64,000 nucleotides of DNA from Microbacterium forte (GCF_031885415.1 NZ_CP116871.1:2852001-2916000), one strand, 5' to 3'. Counted from the stretch's first letter, positions 17,148 through 26,563 are shown. Program-made: numbers and translations. Notes: a model not told the origin generated them from the sequence alone.

Positions 17148-18017
17148 ATGAACATCGGATGCCACGGGCTCGTCTGGACCGGACACTTCGATGCCGACGG
17201 CATCCGACTCTCGGTGGAGCAGACGAAGGCGGCAGGCTTCGACCTGATCGAGTTCCCGCTCATGGATCCGTTCACGTTCGATGTCGCCGCCGCGAAGGCG
17301 GCGCTCGAAGAGCACGACCTCGCCGTCAGCGCCTCGCTCGGTCTCTCGGGGGCGACGGATGTGACCAGTTCTGATCCGGCAGTCGTCGCCGCGGGGGAGG
17401 CGCTGCTGATGAAGGCCGTCGATGTGCTGGCCGAGCTGGGCGGCCGGCACTTCTGCGGAGTGATCTACAGCGCGATGCAGAAGTACATGGACCCGGTGAC
17501 GACCGAAGGGCTCGAGAGCAGCCGTCGCACCATCGCCCGCGTCGCGGATCACGCGGCCGAGCGAGGGATCTCGGTCTCGCTCGAGGTCGTGAACCGCTAT
17601 GAGACCAACGTGCTGAACACCGCGCGGCAGGCGCTCGCCTACCTCGCCGAGGTCGATCGGCCGAACCTCGGCATCCACCTCGACACGTACCACATGAACA
17701 TCGAGGAGTCGGATATGTTCGCGCCGGTCCTCGATGCCGCACCCGCCCTCCGCTACGTGCACATCGGCGAGAGCCACCGCGGCTATCTCGGCACCGGAAC
17801 GGTCGACTTCGACAACTTCTTCAAGGCGCTGGGGCGCATCGGCTATGACGGCCCGATCGTGTTCGAGTCGTTCTCCTCGGCGGTGGTCGCCCCCGACCTC
17901 AGCCGGATGCTCGGCATCTGGCGCAACCTGTGGACCGACAACGTCGAGCTCGGTGCGCACGCCAACGCCTACATCCGCGACAAGCTCGTCGCGGTCGACT
18001 CGATCAGGCTGCACTGA
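17148..18017 (+). CDS. Sugar 3-epimerase of the D-tagatose/D-psicose 3-epimerase family
   Basis: 289 aa from the ATG at 17148 after GAGAGG. It has an AP-endonuclease-2 TIM barrel. The metal and catalytic residues of the family are present: Glu146 in SLEVVNRYETN, Asp179 and His182 in GIHLDTYHMNIEE, His205 in YVHIGESHRGYLGTG, and Glu240 in IVFESFSS. The ESHRGYLGTG loop is typical of ketose 3-epimerases. It probably interconverts ketohexoses or ketopentoses at C3. The operator containing the regulon palindrome lies directly after its stop and serves the next operon. Confidence 0.88.
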   Translation: MNIGCHGLVWTGHFDADGIRLSVEQTKAAGFDLIEFPLMDPFTFDVAAAKAALEEHDLAVSASLGLSGATDVTSSDPAVVAAGEALLMKAVDVLAELGGRHFCGVIYSAMQKYMDPVTTEGLESSRRTIARVADHAAERGISVSLEVVNRYETNVLNTARQALAYLAEVDRPNLGIHLDTYHMNIEESDMFAPVLDAAPALRYVHIGESHRGYLGTGTVDFDNFFKALGRIGYDGPIVFESFSSAVVAPDLSRMLGIWRNLWTDNVELGAHANAYIRDKLVAVDSIRLH

Positions 18018-18055
18018 CCCAGCGCAGGCCGCTCGAGATCCAGACCCGTTGTCAA

Positions 18056-18071
18056 CTTGTTATTACAGGTC
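18056..18071. promoter_or_regulatory. Regulon operator upstream of the ribose-type ABC operon
   Basis: ACTTGT-TATT-ACAGGT is the same 16-bp motif as at 9386 and 27190/27213. It lies 135 bp upstream of the ATPase start. A weak -10-like TACATT follows at 18096; I could not fix a convincing -35. Confidence 0.7.
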
Positions 18072-18205
18072 TTCCCATCCGAACAAGTCTTAGTTACATT
18101 TAGATACAACTTGCGCAGGGTGGGGCGCAGGACGCAGAATTGATCCGATGTTTCCAGGCCCGACTGGAATATCGCATAACGACCTTCAAGGAAGCAGGTG
18201 AGCAC

Positions 18206-19708
18206 ATGAGTGACCCCATTCTCAGAGTCGAGGGGATCAGCAAGGGATTCCCCGGTGTGCAGGCTCTCAAGGACGTGCACCTCGAGGTGCGGGCCGGCGA
18301 AGTGCTGGTGCTCGTGGGCGAGAACGGCGCGGGCAAGTCGACTCTGATGAAGATCCTCTCGGGGATCTACACCAAGGACGAGGGCACGATCACCTTCGAG
18401 GGCCGGGAGGTCGAGCTCACCAGCCCCCTGCAGGCGCAGCAGCTCGGCATCACGATCATCCATCAGGAACTCAACCTGATGCCCGACCTCACCGTTGCGC
18501 AGAACATCTACGTGGGGCGCGAGCCCACGACCGGTCCCTTCCTGTCGGAGCGCAAGCTCAACGCGCAGACCGCCGCGCTGCTGCAGCGTCTCGACATCAG
18601 ACTGAACCCGCGGCAGCTCGTGGGCGAGCTCACGGTGGCCGAGCAGCAGATGGTCGAGATCGCCAAAGCGCTCTCGTTCAACGCCAAGGTGCTCATCATG
18701 GACGAGCCCACGTCGGCACTCACCGACTCCGAGACCGAGACCCTGTTCGTGCTGATCGAGCAGCTGCGGGCGTCAGGCACCGGCATCGTCTACATCTCGC
18801 ACCGCATGGACGAGCTGCGGCGCCTCGCCGACCGGGTCACCGTGCTGCGTGACGGCACATACATCGGATCACTGGATAAATCCGAGGTGAGCGTCCCCAA
18901 GATCATCGAGATGATGGTCGGCCGCGTGATCGACGAGGGAACCAGACCGCAGGCCCGCGAGCACGCCAACGATCCGATCGTGCTCGATGTGCAGGGGCTC
19001 TCGACCAAGAGCCTGCTCACCGACGTGTCGTTCCAACTGCACCGGGGCGAGATCCTCGGCTTCGCCGGGCTCATGGGCGCCGGTCGCACCGAGACGGCCC
19101 GGGCCATCATCGGCGCCGACCACCGCGACGGGGGCACCGTGTCGATCGGCGGACGACCGGTGCGCATCGCTCAGCCGGCGGATGCCGTCAAGCACGGCGT
19201 CGGCTACCTCTCGGAGGACCGCAAGCTGCTCGGGCTGATGCTCGAGCAGGACGTCACCTTCAACACCGTGCTCGCCTCACTCGGGTCGTATGCCAACGCG
19301 ATCGGCTGGATGGGCGACGGCAAGGCGAAGAACCGCACCAAGGACTACGTCCAGCAGCTGCGCGTCAAGACGCCCTCGGTCAACCAGGTCGTCAAGCTGC
19401 TGTCGGGAGGCAACCAGCAGAAGGTCGTCATCGCCCGGTGGCTGATGCGCGACTGCGACATCCTCATCTTCGACGAGCCGACGCGAGGAATCGACGTCGG
19501 CGCCAAGGAAGAGATCTACCGCCTGATGCAGCAGCTCGCTGATCAGGGAAAGTCCATCATCGTCATCTCGTCGGAGCTGCCGGAGATCCTCCGTGTCGCG
19601 AACCGCATCGCGGTCTTCGCGAACGGGCGCATCACCGGCACGCTCCGCAACGAGGACGCCAGCCAGGAGAAGATCATGCAACTCGCAGCCCACGGAGAGG
19701 AAGACTGA
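18206..19708 (+). CDS. Sugar ABC transporter ATPase, RbsA/MglA type (duplicated ATPase)
   Basis: 500 aa from the ATG at 18206. There are two nucleotide-binding domains. The N-terminal one has Walker A GENGAGKST, Q-loop IHQELNLMPDLTV, signature LTVAEQQMVEIAKAL and Walker B VLIMDEPTSAL. The C-terminal one has the degenerate Walker A GLMGAGRTETA, signature LLSGGNQQKVVIARWL and Walker B ILIFDEPTRGIDVG. It powers import of a monosaccharide (CUT2 family). First of a three-gene operon; the stop overlaps the next start (TGATG). Confidence 0.93.
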   Translation: MSDPILRVEGISKGFPGVQALKDVHLEVRAGEVLVLVGENGAGKSTLMKILSGIYTKDEGTITFEGREVELTSPLQAQQLGITIIHQELNLMPDLTVAQNIYVGREPTTGPFLSERKLNAQTAALLQRLDIRLNPRQLVGELTVAEQQMVEIAKALSFNAKVLIMDEPTSALTDSETETLFVLIEQLRASGTGIVYISHRMDELRRLADRVTVLRDGTYIGSLDKSEVSVPKIIEMMVGRVIDEGTRPQAREHANDPIVLDVQGLSTKSLLTDVSFQLHRGEILGFAGLMGAGRTETARAIIGADHRDGGTVSIGGRPVRIAQPADAVKHGVGYLSEDRKLLGLMLEQDVTFNTVLASLGSYANAIGWMGDGKAKNRTKDYVQQLRVKTPSVNQVVKLLSGGNQQKVVIARWLMRDCDILIFDEPTRGIDVGAKEEIYRLMQQLADQGKSIIVISSELPEILRVANRIAVFANGRITGTLRNEDASQEKIMQLAAHGEED

Positions 19709-20739
19709 TGAGCGCTCCGCAGAACGGGTCGTCGACGACGACGATCATCCAGACGGCTCTCGATGAGAACACCGACAAGCGCGACGTGGTCGGCTTCCTG
19801 AAGCGTCAGGTGCAGCAGTCCCTCGCATTCGGCACCCTGATCGTGCTCGTGATCTTCTTCTCGATCGCCAGCCCGAACTTCTTCACCTTCAGCAACATCG
19901 CGACCGTGCTGCTCTCGACCGCGGTCATCGGCATCCTCGCCCTCGGCACGACGTTCGTCATCATCACCGGCGGCATCGACCTGTCGATCGGAACCGGCAT
20001 GGCCCTGTGCGCCGTGATGACGGGTGTCATCGTCACCAATCTCGGCCTGCCGGTCTGGCTCGGCGTGATCGGCGGCATCGCGACCGGTGTGCTGATGGGC
20101 CTCGTGAACGGCATCAACATCACATTCCTGCGGCTGCCCCCGTTCATCGCGACCCTCGCGATGATGATGATCGCCGGAGGCCTCGCCCTCGTCATCTCCA
20201 ACGTCGCGCCGATCTACTTCTCGACCTCGGCACCGGACTTCAAGAAGATCGCGCTCGGCGTGATCATCCCCGGCATCCCGAACGCCGTGCTGATCACCGC
20301 CGCGCTCGCGATCGTCGCCTGGCTGGTGCTGTCGAAGACGCTCCTGGGCCGGTACACCTTCGCGATCGGCTCGAACGAGGAGGCCACGCGCCTCTCTGGC
20401 GTCAACACGCGACGCTGGACGATCTTCATCTACATGTTCGCGGGAGCCTTCACCGGCATCGCGGGCATCGTGATCGCCGCCCGTCTCGACTCGGCACAGC
20501 CGCAGATCGGCACCGGGTACGAGCTGCAGGCCATCGCGGCCGTCATCATCGGCGGCACCTCGCTGCTCGGCGGGCGCGGGTCGATCCTGGGCACCGTGAT
20601 CGGCGCGCTGATCATGAGCGTGCTCGTCAACGGACTGCGCATCATGTCGATCCAGACGGAGTGGCAGAACATCGTCGTCGGCGTCGTCGTGCTGCTGGCC
20701 GTGTTCCTCGACTCGCTGCGCAACCGCCAGCACACCTGA
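19708..20739 (+). CDS. Sugar ABC transporter permease, RbsC type
   Basis: 343 aa, overlapping the ATPase stop by 1 nt. About ten hydrophobic segments. The family motif is TTFVIITGGIDLSIGTGMALCAVMTG near residues 85-110. Later come NGINITFLRLPPFIATLAMMM, GSNEEATRLSGVNTRRW and the end IVVGVVVLLAVFLDSLRNRQHT. It forms the membrane channel with the RbsA-type ATPase. The N-terminal 40 residues are a polar cytoplasmic extension. Confidence 0.93.
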   Translation: MSAPQNGSSTTTIIQTALDENTDKRDVVGFLKRQVQQSLAFGTLIVLVIFFSIASPNFFTFSNIATVLLSTAVIGILALGTTFVIITGGIDLSIGTGMALCAVMTGVIVTNLGLPVWLGVIGGIATGVLMGLVNGINITFLRLPPFIATLAMMMIAGGLALVISNVAPIYFSTSAPDFKKIALGVIIPGIPNAVLITAALAIVAWLVLSKTLLGRYTFAIGSNEEATRLSGVNTRRWTIFIYMFAGAFTGIAGIVIAARLDSAQPQIGTGYELQAIAAVIIGGTSLLGGRGSILGTVIGALIMSVLVNGLRIMSIQTEWQNIVVGVVVLLAVFLDSLRNRQHT

Positions 20740-20786
20740 TCAAGACCTATCCCCCCCACCACCACACAGAGAACAATGGAGTTTCC

Positions 20787-21788
20787 ATGAAATTCGGCAA
20801 GAAGACCGCATTCGCGGCACTCGTGGCCGCATCCGCCCTCGTCTTCGCGGGCTGTGCCGGCGGCGGTGACGTCATCGAAGAAGGCAGCGGCGGCGACGGA
20901 GGCAGCGGCGACGGCGAGATGTACATCGCCATGGTCTCGAAGGGCTTCCAGCACCAGTTCTGGCAGGCCGTCAAGAAGGGCGCGGAGCAGAAGGCCGAAG
21001 AGCTCGGTGTCCGCATCACGTTCGAAGGTCCCGCGGCCGAGACCGAGATCGCACAGCAGCTCGAGATGCTGACCGCCGCGATCGACAAGAACCCGGATGC
21101 CATCGCCTACGCAGCCCTCGACCCCGAGGCGTGCGTCGCCCCGCTCGAGCAGGCGAAGTCGAAGGACATCCCCGTGGTCTACTTCGACGCCCCGTGCGAC
21201 GGCGACGTGGGCCTTAGCCTCTCGGCCACCGACAGCAAGGTCGCCGGCGCGCTGGCCGCTGAGCACATGGCCGACCTGATCGGCGGATCGGGCGAGGTCG
21301 CGATCGTCGGCCACTCGCAGATCAACTCGACCGGTGTCGAGCGTCGTGACGGCTTCGTCGAGAAGATCGAGGCGGACTACCCCGACATCGAGATCGTCGA
21401 CATCCAGTACGGCGACGGCGACCACCTGAAGTCGGCCGACATCGCCAAGACGCTGATCGCGGCGCACCCCGACCTCAAGGGCATCTACGGCACCAACGAG
21501 GGCTCGGCCATCGGCGTCGTCAACGCCGTGAACGAGCTGGGTCTCGAGAAGGGCAAGATCACGATCGTCGGCTTCGACTCGGGCGCAGCCCAGATCAACG
21601 CGATCAAGGACGGCACGATGGCCGGCGCCATCACGCAGGACCCGATCGGCATCGGCGAGCAGGTCGTGCAGGCGGCCTACGACGCGGCCAACGGCGACTC
21701 GGTCGACGAGTTCTACGACACGGGTTCGTACTGGTACGACAGCACCAACCTCGAGGACGAGGACATCGCAGCGGTCCTCTACGAGTGA
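20787..21788 (+). CDS. Sugar-binding lipoprotein, RbsB type
   Basis: 333 aa from the ATG at 20787 (AATGGAG upstream). The lipoprotein signal is MKFGKKTAFAALVAASALVFAGC with the lipobox FAGC. The mature protein is a type I periplasmic-binding fold: MYIAMVSKGFQHQFWQAVKKG, AIDKNPDAIAYAALDP, VVYFDAP, GVERRDGFVEKIEADYP, GIYGTNEGSAIGVVNAV, IVGFDSGAAQINAIKDG. The ligand is not readable from the sequence. The operator shared with the six-gene operon converging on it suggests it captures that operon's substrate or ribose. Confidence 0.92.
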   Translation: MKFGKKTAFAALVAASALVFAGCAGGGDVIEEGSGGDGGSGDGEMYIAMVSKGFQHQFWQAVKKGAEQKAEELGVRITFEGPAAETEIAQQLEMLTAAIDKNPDAIAYAALDPEACVAPLEQAKSKDIPVVYFDAPCDGDVGLSLSATDSKVAGALAAEHMADLIGGSGEVAIVGHSQINSTGVERRDGFVEKIEADYPDIEIVDIQYGDGDHLKSADIAKTLIAAHPDLKGIYGTNEGSAIGVVNAVNELGLEKGKITIVGFDSGAAQINAIKDGTMAGAITQDPIGIGEQVVQAAYDAANGDSVDEFYDTGSYWYDSTNLEDEDIAAVLYE

Positions 21789-21803
21789 CCCGCTGAGATC
21801 ACG

Positions 21804-21837
21804 GAGAAGCCCCTCGCCTTCGGGCGGGGGGCTTCTC
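21804..21837. terminator. Intrinsic terminator between convergent operons
   Basis: GAGAAGCCCCTCGCC, loop TTCG, then a GGCG-GGGGGCTTCTC arm. A long GC stem with a stable UUCG tetraloop lies 15 bp after the binding-protein stop. It also sits just before the stop of the convergent ABM gene and may work in both directions. Confidence 0.85.
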
Positions 21838-21851
21838 TGCGTGTGCGGGGG

Positions 21852-22148
21852 TCAGATGCGGCGCAGGAAGGTGAGGATCGACGAGGGCTCGACGATGAGC
21901 TGCTGCAGGGCCTCGTTGAACGGCACTCCGGCGGGAGCGGCGAGGTGCGCCTGGAAGGCGGCCTCGTCGCGGTAGACCTCGTAGACGAAGAAGCGGTCGG
22001 GGTCGTCGACCAGCCGGGTCGCATCGAACACGACGTTGCCCTCTTCCGCGCGCACGACCTCGGCGAAGTCGCGCAGCAGTGCGGCGACGTTGTCGCCCTG
22101 CTCGGGGCGCGCGGTGAAGATCGCGTGCAGGATCGTGGGCTCGATCAT
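21852..22148 (-). CDS. ABM-domain protein (antibiotic biosynthesis monooxygenase / LsrG-like fold)
   Basis: 98 aa, one ferredoxin-like dimeric alpha/beta-barrel domain: ILHAIFTARPEQGDNVAALLRDF, VVFDATRLVDDPDRFFVYEVYRDEAAFQAHLA, PFNEALQQLI. Members include small quinol monooxygenases and LsrG, an isomerase acting on a phosphorylated dione. It is last in a six-gene catabolic operon. A ring- or keto-isomerase role fits the context better than antibiotic synthesis, but the reaction is not known. Confidence 0.8.
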   Translation of the reverse strand: MIEPTILHAIFTARPEQGDNVAALLRDFAEVVRAEEGNVVFDATRLVDDPDRFFVYEVYRDEAAFQAHLAAPAGVPFNEALQQLIVEPSSILTFLRRI

Positions 22149-22172
22149 GGGAGTGCTCCTCGGAGATGGGGA

Positions 22173-23141
22173 TCAGGCAGACAGGGTGAGCAGACGCGCG
22201 GGGTTGGCGACCAGCATCCGCTCGACTGCATCCTCGCCCACCGCCGACCGCAACCGCGGGAGGCAGCGCTCGCCGAGGTAGGCGAGTCCCGGCATTCCGC
22301 CGTACGAGATGTACCGGGTTCGACGGGCGACGTCGCCGCCGAGAAGCACCCGGTCGACGGCGCCGAGCTCGACGACCCGCTCGGTCAGGGCGAGCAGCTC
22401 GGCATCCGACCTCGTGCGCGGGCGGGCGAAGCCGTCGTATCCCAGATAGGCGCCGCGCTCGGCGAGCGAGGCGTGCAGGCCGGCATCCGGGTCTCGGTCG
22501 GCATGCGCGAGCACGACACGATCGGATGCCACGCCCTCGGCCTCGAGAAGATCGAGCACCTCGTGGGCGGCGGTGCAGAACTCCAGGTGCACCATGACCG
22601 GTGCCCCGGTCGTTCGATGCGCGTCGGCGACCGCGAGCAGCGTCGTGCGCTCGAAGGTGCTGATGCTCCAGTAGTCGACGCCCGCTTTGAGCATCCCGGC
22701 GCGCACCACGGCGCCATCGGGTGCTGCCGCACGGGGGACGTCGGGCGTCTCGAACACCAGTGCATCGTCGACGACCATGCCGCGAGTCACCTCGGAGACG
22801 AAGAGCTCGGCGAGGCGCTCGACGCCCCACACCTGCAGCGGATGATCCGCACCGTAATGCGCCTCGCGGTGGCGCCCCGTCGTCGCGACGACATGCATGC
22901 CGGTTCCTGCGCTGATGCGGGCCACCGCCTCGGGGTCGCGCCCGAGGCCGAACGGAGTGGCATCGACCATCGCCGTGAATCCGCTGGCCTTCAGCAGCGC
23001 GGCCTCGCGACCCGACAGGTCTTCGTCGTCGAGCTCGTCGCCGACGAGCAGCGGCGAGATCTGGAACAGATGCTCGTGATAGTTCGTCGCCCCGAGCTGC
23101 GCCGGGTCGACGTCGCCGAGCACGGTTCGGATGACGGGCAT
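22173..23141 (-). CDS. Phosphotriesterase-family metal hydrolase
   Basis: 322 aa. The ATG at 23141 overlaps the preceding stop by 1 nt. Amidohydrolase barrel of the PTE family: His22 and His24 in TNYHEHLF, the bridging carboxylated lysine probably in GMLKAGVDYW, His in MVHLEFCTAAHE, His in VLAHADRDPDAG, and the strand-8 Asp in VLLGGDVARRTRYISYGG. PTE homologues in sugar operons usually hydrolyse lactones. That would fit a dehydrogenase, lactonase and kinase series here. Substrate unknown. Confidence 0.83.
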   Translation of the reverse strand: MPVIRTVLGDVDPAQLGATNYHEHLFQISPLLVGDELDDEDLSGREAALLKASGFTAMVDATPFGLGRDPEAVARISAGTGMHVVATTGRHREAHYGADHPLQVWGVERLAELFVSEVTRGMVVDDALVFETPDVPRAAAPDGAVVRAGMLKAGVDYWSISTFERTTLLAVADAHRTTGAPVMVHLEFCTAAHEVLDLLEAEGVASDRVVLAHADRDPDAGLHASLAERGAYLGYDGFARPRTRSDAELLALTERVVELGAVDRVLLGGDVARRTRYISYGGMPGLAYLGERCLPRLRSAVGEDAVERMLVANPARLLTLSA

Positions 23142-24085
23142 CAGCGCACCGACTCGGCAGCCTCGGCGAGCCGCTCGACGATCTCGGGGGTGAGGTCGAT
23201 CTCGAACACGTCGGCGACGACCTGCGACCAGCCGTGGATGAAGTAGCGCCAGCCGTCGATCACGTGCAGTGCGCGCTCGGCCTGCTGCCCGCGCGCCTGG
23301 TGCAGGAACTCCAGCGACCCGCGGTAGTTGAACTCCCACACCCACGCGTCGGTCGGGAACACGACGTCGTCGGGCAGCGGCGACCCGGGGCGGTCCTTGC
23401 CGAGGCCCGTGGCGTTCACGATCAGCGACCCCGCCGGGGCGGCCGCGACGATCGCCGCGGCATCCTGCACCGTGTCGGTGCGCACGTAGGTGATCAGCCC
23501 CTCGGGGGTGCCGTGCTGGCGGTGCACCTCGCGCAGGTGGTCGAGCTTGTCGTCGTCGCGGGCGGTGACGGTGATCTTCGCCGGAGCGTCCGCGCGCTCG
23601 GCCAGCGCCCAGCTCAGGGCCGTGCCGGAGCCGCCGGCGCCGAGGATCACGACCTCGGCACCCGTGCGGGCGAAGTGGTCGGTCGGGAGGAAGTCGTTCA
23701 GCGCGAGGTCGACCGTGAGAGGGTCCTTGGCGCGGCCGATCAGACGATCGCCCCGCTTCGAGATGCTCGAGATCTCGGAGCACGATACGGCGAACGGGTC
23801 GAGCTCGTCGAAGAGGTCGGATGCCGCCGCGAAGACGTTCATCTTGTGAGTCGTGACGAGTGCGCCGCGGTGGTGGGGGTCGTCGCGGATCTGCTCGACC
23901 ATCGCGACGTACTGCTCAGGGGTGGCATCCATCGGCAGGTCGTGCCCGATGAGGTTCTCGGTGGGGAGCCCCAGCACCTCGGCCCACTTCGGGAACACCT
24001 TCATGATCGACGACGAGCCGGTGCTCACGCCGACGAAGCCCATGTAGCCGCCGGTCGTGGTGGGGGGAGTCTCGGTGATGGTCAT
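23141..24085 (-). CDS. Shikimate dehydrogenase-like oxidoreductase
   Basis: 314 aa from the ATG at 24085. The N-terminal substrate domain has VGVSTGSSSIMKVFPKWAEVLG and the catalytic-lysine region ALVTTHKMNVFAAA (where shikimate dehydrogenase has TVPFK). Asp lies in GRAKDPLTVDLAL. The NAD(P) domain has VVILGAGGSGTALSWALAE. The C-terminal half is YFIHGWSQVVADVFEIDL. Aromatic amino acid genes are absent and the substrate loop is divergent, so it probably oxidises a polyol or sugar acid. It is cotranscribed with its neighbours (1-nt overlap downstream). Confidence 0.8.
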   Translation of the reverse strand: MTITETPPTTTGGYMGFVGVSTGSSSIMKVFPKWAEVLGLPTENLIGHDLPMDATPEQYVAMVEQIRDDPHHRGALVTTHKMNVFAAASDLFDELDPFAVSCSEISSISKRGDRLIGRAKDPLTVDLALNDFLPTDHFARTGAEVVILGAGGSGTALSWALAERADAPAKITVTARDDDKLDHLREVHRQHGTPEGLITYVRTDTVQDAAAIVAAAPAGSLIVNATGLGKDRPGSPLPDDVVFPTDAWVWEFNYRGSLEFLHQARGQQAERALHVIDGWRYFIHGWSQVVADVFEIDLTPEIVERLAEAAESVR

Positions 24086-24096
24086 GGCCTGGTCCT

Positions 24097-25053
24097 TCAG
24101 AGTCGGGGAGAGACGGGGTGGGCGGGGGAGCGCCCTGCGAGCACGGCGAGCACGTCGTCGAGCGACATCGAGCCCATGTTGTCGACGGCCTGGGTCGTCT
24201 GGGCGCCGAGGTGCGGGGTGACGGTCACCCGATCTGCGAGGTCGTCGGCGAGCAGCGGGCTCGCACTCGCCGCGGTGTCGCCGTTCAGGGTGTCGGCGGC
24301 GTATGCACCCAGACGGCCGTCGCGCAGGGCGTCCGCGATGGCCGCCTCGTCGACGAGGTCGGGGCGCGCGGTGTTCACCAGGATCAGGCCCGGTCGGATG
24401 CTGTCGAGCCGCGCCGCGTCGACCAGCGTCTGTCCACCGGGGGCGTGCAGGGTGATCAGGTCGGCCGAGCGGAACAGCGCATCGAGATCGGTCGGCTCGG
24501 CACCGCTCTCGACGATGACGTCGGCCGGGAGGAAGGGGTCGGTCGCAAGAACCCTCGAGCCGAAGCCGCTCAGGCGACGGGCGACGCCCTGACCGATGCG
24601 TCCGAAGCCGACGATGCCGACTGTCGCAGCACCGAGCTCCCGCCCCCGTCGCACGCTCCAGTCGCCCGCGCGCACCCGGCGATCGCCGTCGGGGATGAAC
24701 CGGAGTGCCGCGAGCATGAGACCGACGGCATGGTCGGCGACAGCATCCGCGTTCGCGCCCGGGGTGTTGGTCACGGGGATGCCGCGTCGCAGCGCCGCAT
24801 CGAGATCGACGGCCTCGGTGCCGACGCCGTAGCGGGCGACGACCCTGAGGTTCGGAGCGGCCGCGAGGTGCTCGTCGGTCACCGGCCCCGTGCCGGCGAT
24901 CCACCCCTCGGCTGCCGCGAGCAGGGGCGCGAGCTCGGCGAGACCGTGGTGCGCGGGTCCGCGGACGACCTCGTGACCCGCGGCCCTGGCCCGCCCCACG
25001 AGGTCGAGATCGCCGTCCGAGAACGACCGACTCGTGGCGAGGATGACGCCCAT
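24097..25053 (-). CDS. D-2-hydroxyacid dehydrogenase-like protein lacking the usual catalytic Glu
   Basis: 318 aa. The ATG at 25053 overlaps the kinase stop by 1 nt. The NAD-binding motif is VGIVGFGRIGQGVARRL. The active-site Arg lies in LVNTARPDLVDEAAI and the His in VTPHLGAQTTQAVDNMG. The segment that normally reads DVFExEP is AADTLNGDTAASASPL, so the standard glutamate of the Arg-Glu-His triad is missing. Either another acid substitutes or the reaction differs. SerA-like by overall similarity, but a housekeeping serine role is unlikely in this operon. Confidence 0.8.
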   Translation of the reverse strand: MGVILATSRSFSDGDLDLVGRARAAGHEVVRGPAHHGLAELAPLLAAAEGWIAGTGPVTDEHLAAAPNLRVVARYGVGTEAVDLDAALRRGIPVTNTPGANADAVADHAVGLMLAALRFIPDGDRRVRAGDWSVRRGRELGAATVGIVGFGRIGQGVARRLSGFGSRVLATDPFLPADVIVESGAEPTDLDALFRSADLITLHAPGGQTLVDAARLDSIRPGLILVNTARPDLVDEAAIADALRDGRLGAYAADTLNGDTAASASPLLADDLADRVTVTPHLGAQTTQAVDNMGSMSLDDVLAVLAGRSPAHPVSPRL

Positions 25054-26555
25054 CAGCGCTCCTCGGCCGGCGGCGCGGCGGTGAACCACGGCTCGAGGGC
25101 CGCGTAGGCGTCGACGAAGCGGGCATGCCGCTGCGCGTGCACGGCGTGCCGACCGGCATCCGGTGCGAACTCCGCCGTGACCTCGCTGAGCGCCCTGGCC
25201 GCCGAGAAGTCCGCGAGCCCGAGCCCGACCGCACCGGTGACCGCGGCGCCGAGGCTGTTGGCCTCTTCGACGATCGTGCGGCGGCGGATCGGCACGCCCC
25301 AGACGTCGGCGAGGATGCCGAGCCACGCGTCGCTCTGCGCCCCGCCGCCGACCGCGTCGATGCGGTCGATCGCGGCTCCGGATTCGCGGAAGGCCTGGAT
25401 GCAGGTGAGCAGGTTGTAGGCCACGCCTTCGAGCACGGCCCGCGTGAGGTGCGCGCGGGTGTGGTGCCGCCCGATGCCGACGAAGGCGCCCCGGGCGTGC
25501 GGGTCCCACAGGGGAGAGCGCTCGCCGAGGAGATAGGGCAGGAAGTAGAGGTCTTCCGTGTCGAGGTCGCCGCCGGCCTCTGCGGTGAGGCGCGCGGTGT
25601 CGGGGTGGGCGGGGTCGGGCGAGAGCGCCTCGGCGATCCACTGCACCGATGCCCCGCCGGCCTGCATGGTGGCGGTGGGCACGAACGAACCGGGCACGAC
25701 GTTGTCGAAGGTCATGGTGCGCATCTGAGGGTCGTGCAGCGGGATGAGGCTGGCGAACGAGATCCACGACGACGTGCCCAGGCACACGTAGGCGCCGTCT
25801 TCGGGGGCGACGATGCCCGAGCCCACAGCGGCGAGCGGTCCGTCGCCGCCTCCCATGACCACGCGGACCGATGTCGACAACCCGAGGGCATCCGCAGACG
25901 CGGTCGTGAGCGTTCCGGCGACGGTCGTCGACTCGAGGATCTCGGGGAAGAGCGCGGCGTCGAGGCCGGCGGCGGCGAGAACCTCGGCCGACCACGTGCC
26001 CCGCAGCTGGTCGTAGGCGTTCGTGCCCGAGGCGTCGGAGCGCTCTGTCGCGAGGCGTCCGGTGAGCCGGTAGACGATGTAGTCCTTGGCGACGCAGAAA
26101 TGGCGCACCCGAGCCCAGACATCCGGCTCGTTGTCCCGCACCCACATGATCTTCTCGATCGAGTACGTCGGGTTCAGACGGTGGCCGAGCGCGCGATACG
26201 CGTCCGCGGCGCCGAGCCGTTCTTCGAGCGCGCGGGTCTGCGCACCCGAGCGCGTATCGGCCCAGATGATCGCGGGGCGCACCGGCTCGCCGTGGGCGTC
26301 GAGCAGCACTGTGCCCATCATCTGGCCGCTGACGACGAGGCCGACGACGGTCTCGGGGGCGACTCCCGCGCGGACGAGCAGCTGCCGGGTCGCCGAGGCG
26401 ACGGCATCCCACCAGTCCGCCGGATCCTGCTCGGCGATGCCGCCGGCGGCGAAGTGTGCGGGGTAGGGCACCGTGACCGAGGTCACGAGGCGCCCGTCGT
26501 CGTGGTGCAGGGACGCCTTGTTGCCGGTGGTGCCGAGGTCGTGCGCGATCAGCAT
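25053..26555 (-). CDS. FGGY-family carbohydrate kinase
   Basis: 500 aa from the ATG at 26555. Two actin-like domains: the phosphate-1 loop MLIAHDLGTTGNKASLHHDDG at the N-terminus, GLVVSGQMMGTVLLD, IIWADTRSGAQTRALE, Asp238 in VVMGGGDGPLAAVGSG as probable catalytic base, FLPYLLGERSPLWDPHARGAFVG, and DAVGGGAQSDAWLGILADV. It resembles xylulokinase-like members. FGGY kinases act on xylulose, ribulose, fuculose, glycerol, erythritol and AI-2 (LsrK), so the substrate cannot be fixed. It is the committing step of the six-gene operon. Confidence 0.88.
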   Translation of the reverse strand: MLIAHDLGTTGNKASLHHDDGRLVTSVTVPYPAHFAAGGIAEQDPADWWDAVASATRQLLVRAGVAPETVVGLVVSGQMMGTVLLDAHGEPVRPAIIWADTRSGAQTRALEERLGAADAYRALGHRLNPTYSIEKIMWVRDNEPDVWARVRHFCVAKDYIVYRLTGRLATERSDASGTNAYDQLRGTWSAEVLAAAGLDAALFPEILESTTVAGTLTTASADALGLSTSVRVVMGGGDGPLAAVGSGIVAPEDGAYVCLGTSSWISFASLIPLHDPQMRTMTFDNVVPGSFVPTATMQAGGASVQWIAEALSPDPAHPDTARLTAEAGGDLDTEDLYFLPYLLGERSPLWDPHARGAFVGIGRHHTRAHLTRAVLEGVAYNLLTCIQAFRESGAAIDRIDAVGGGAQSDAWLGILADVWGVPIRRRTIVEEANSLGAAVTGAVGLGLADFSAARALSEVTAEFAPDAGRHAVHAQRHARFVDAYAALEPWFTAAPPAEER

Positions 26556-26563
26556 GGCCGAGC

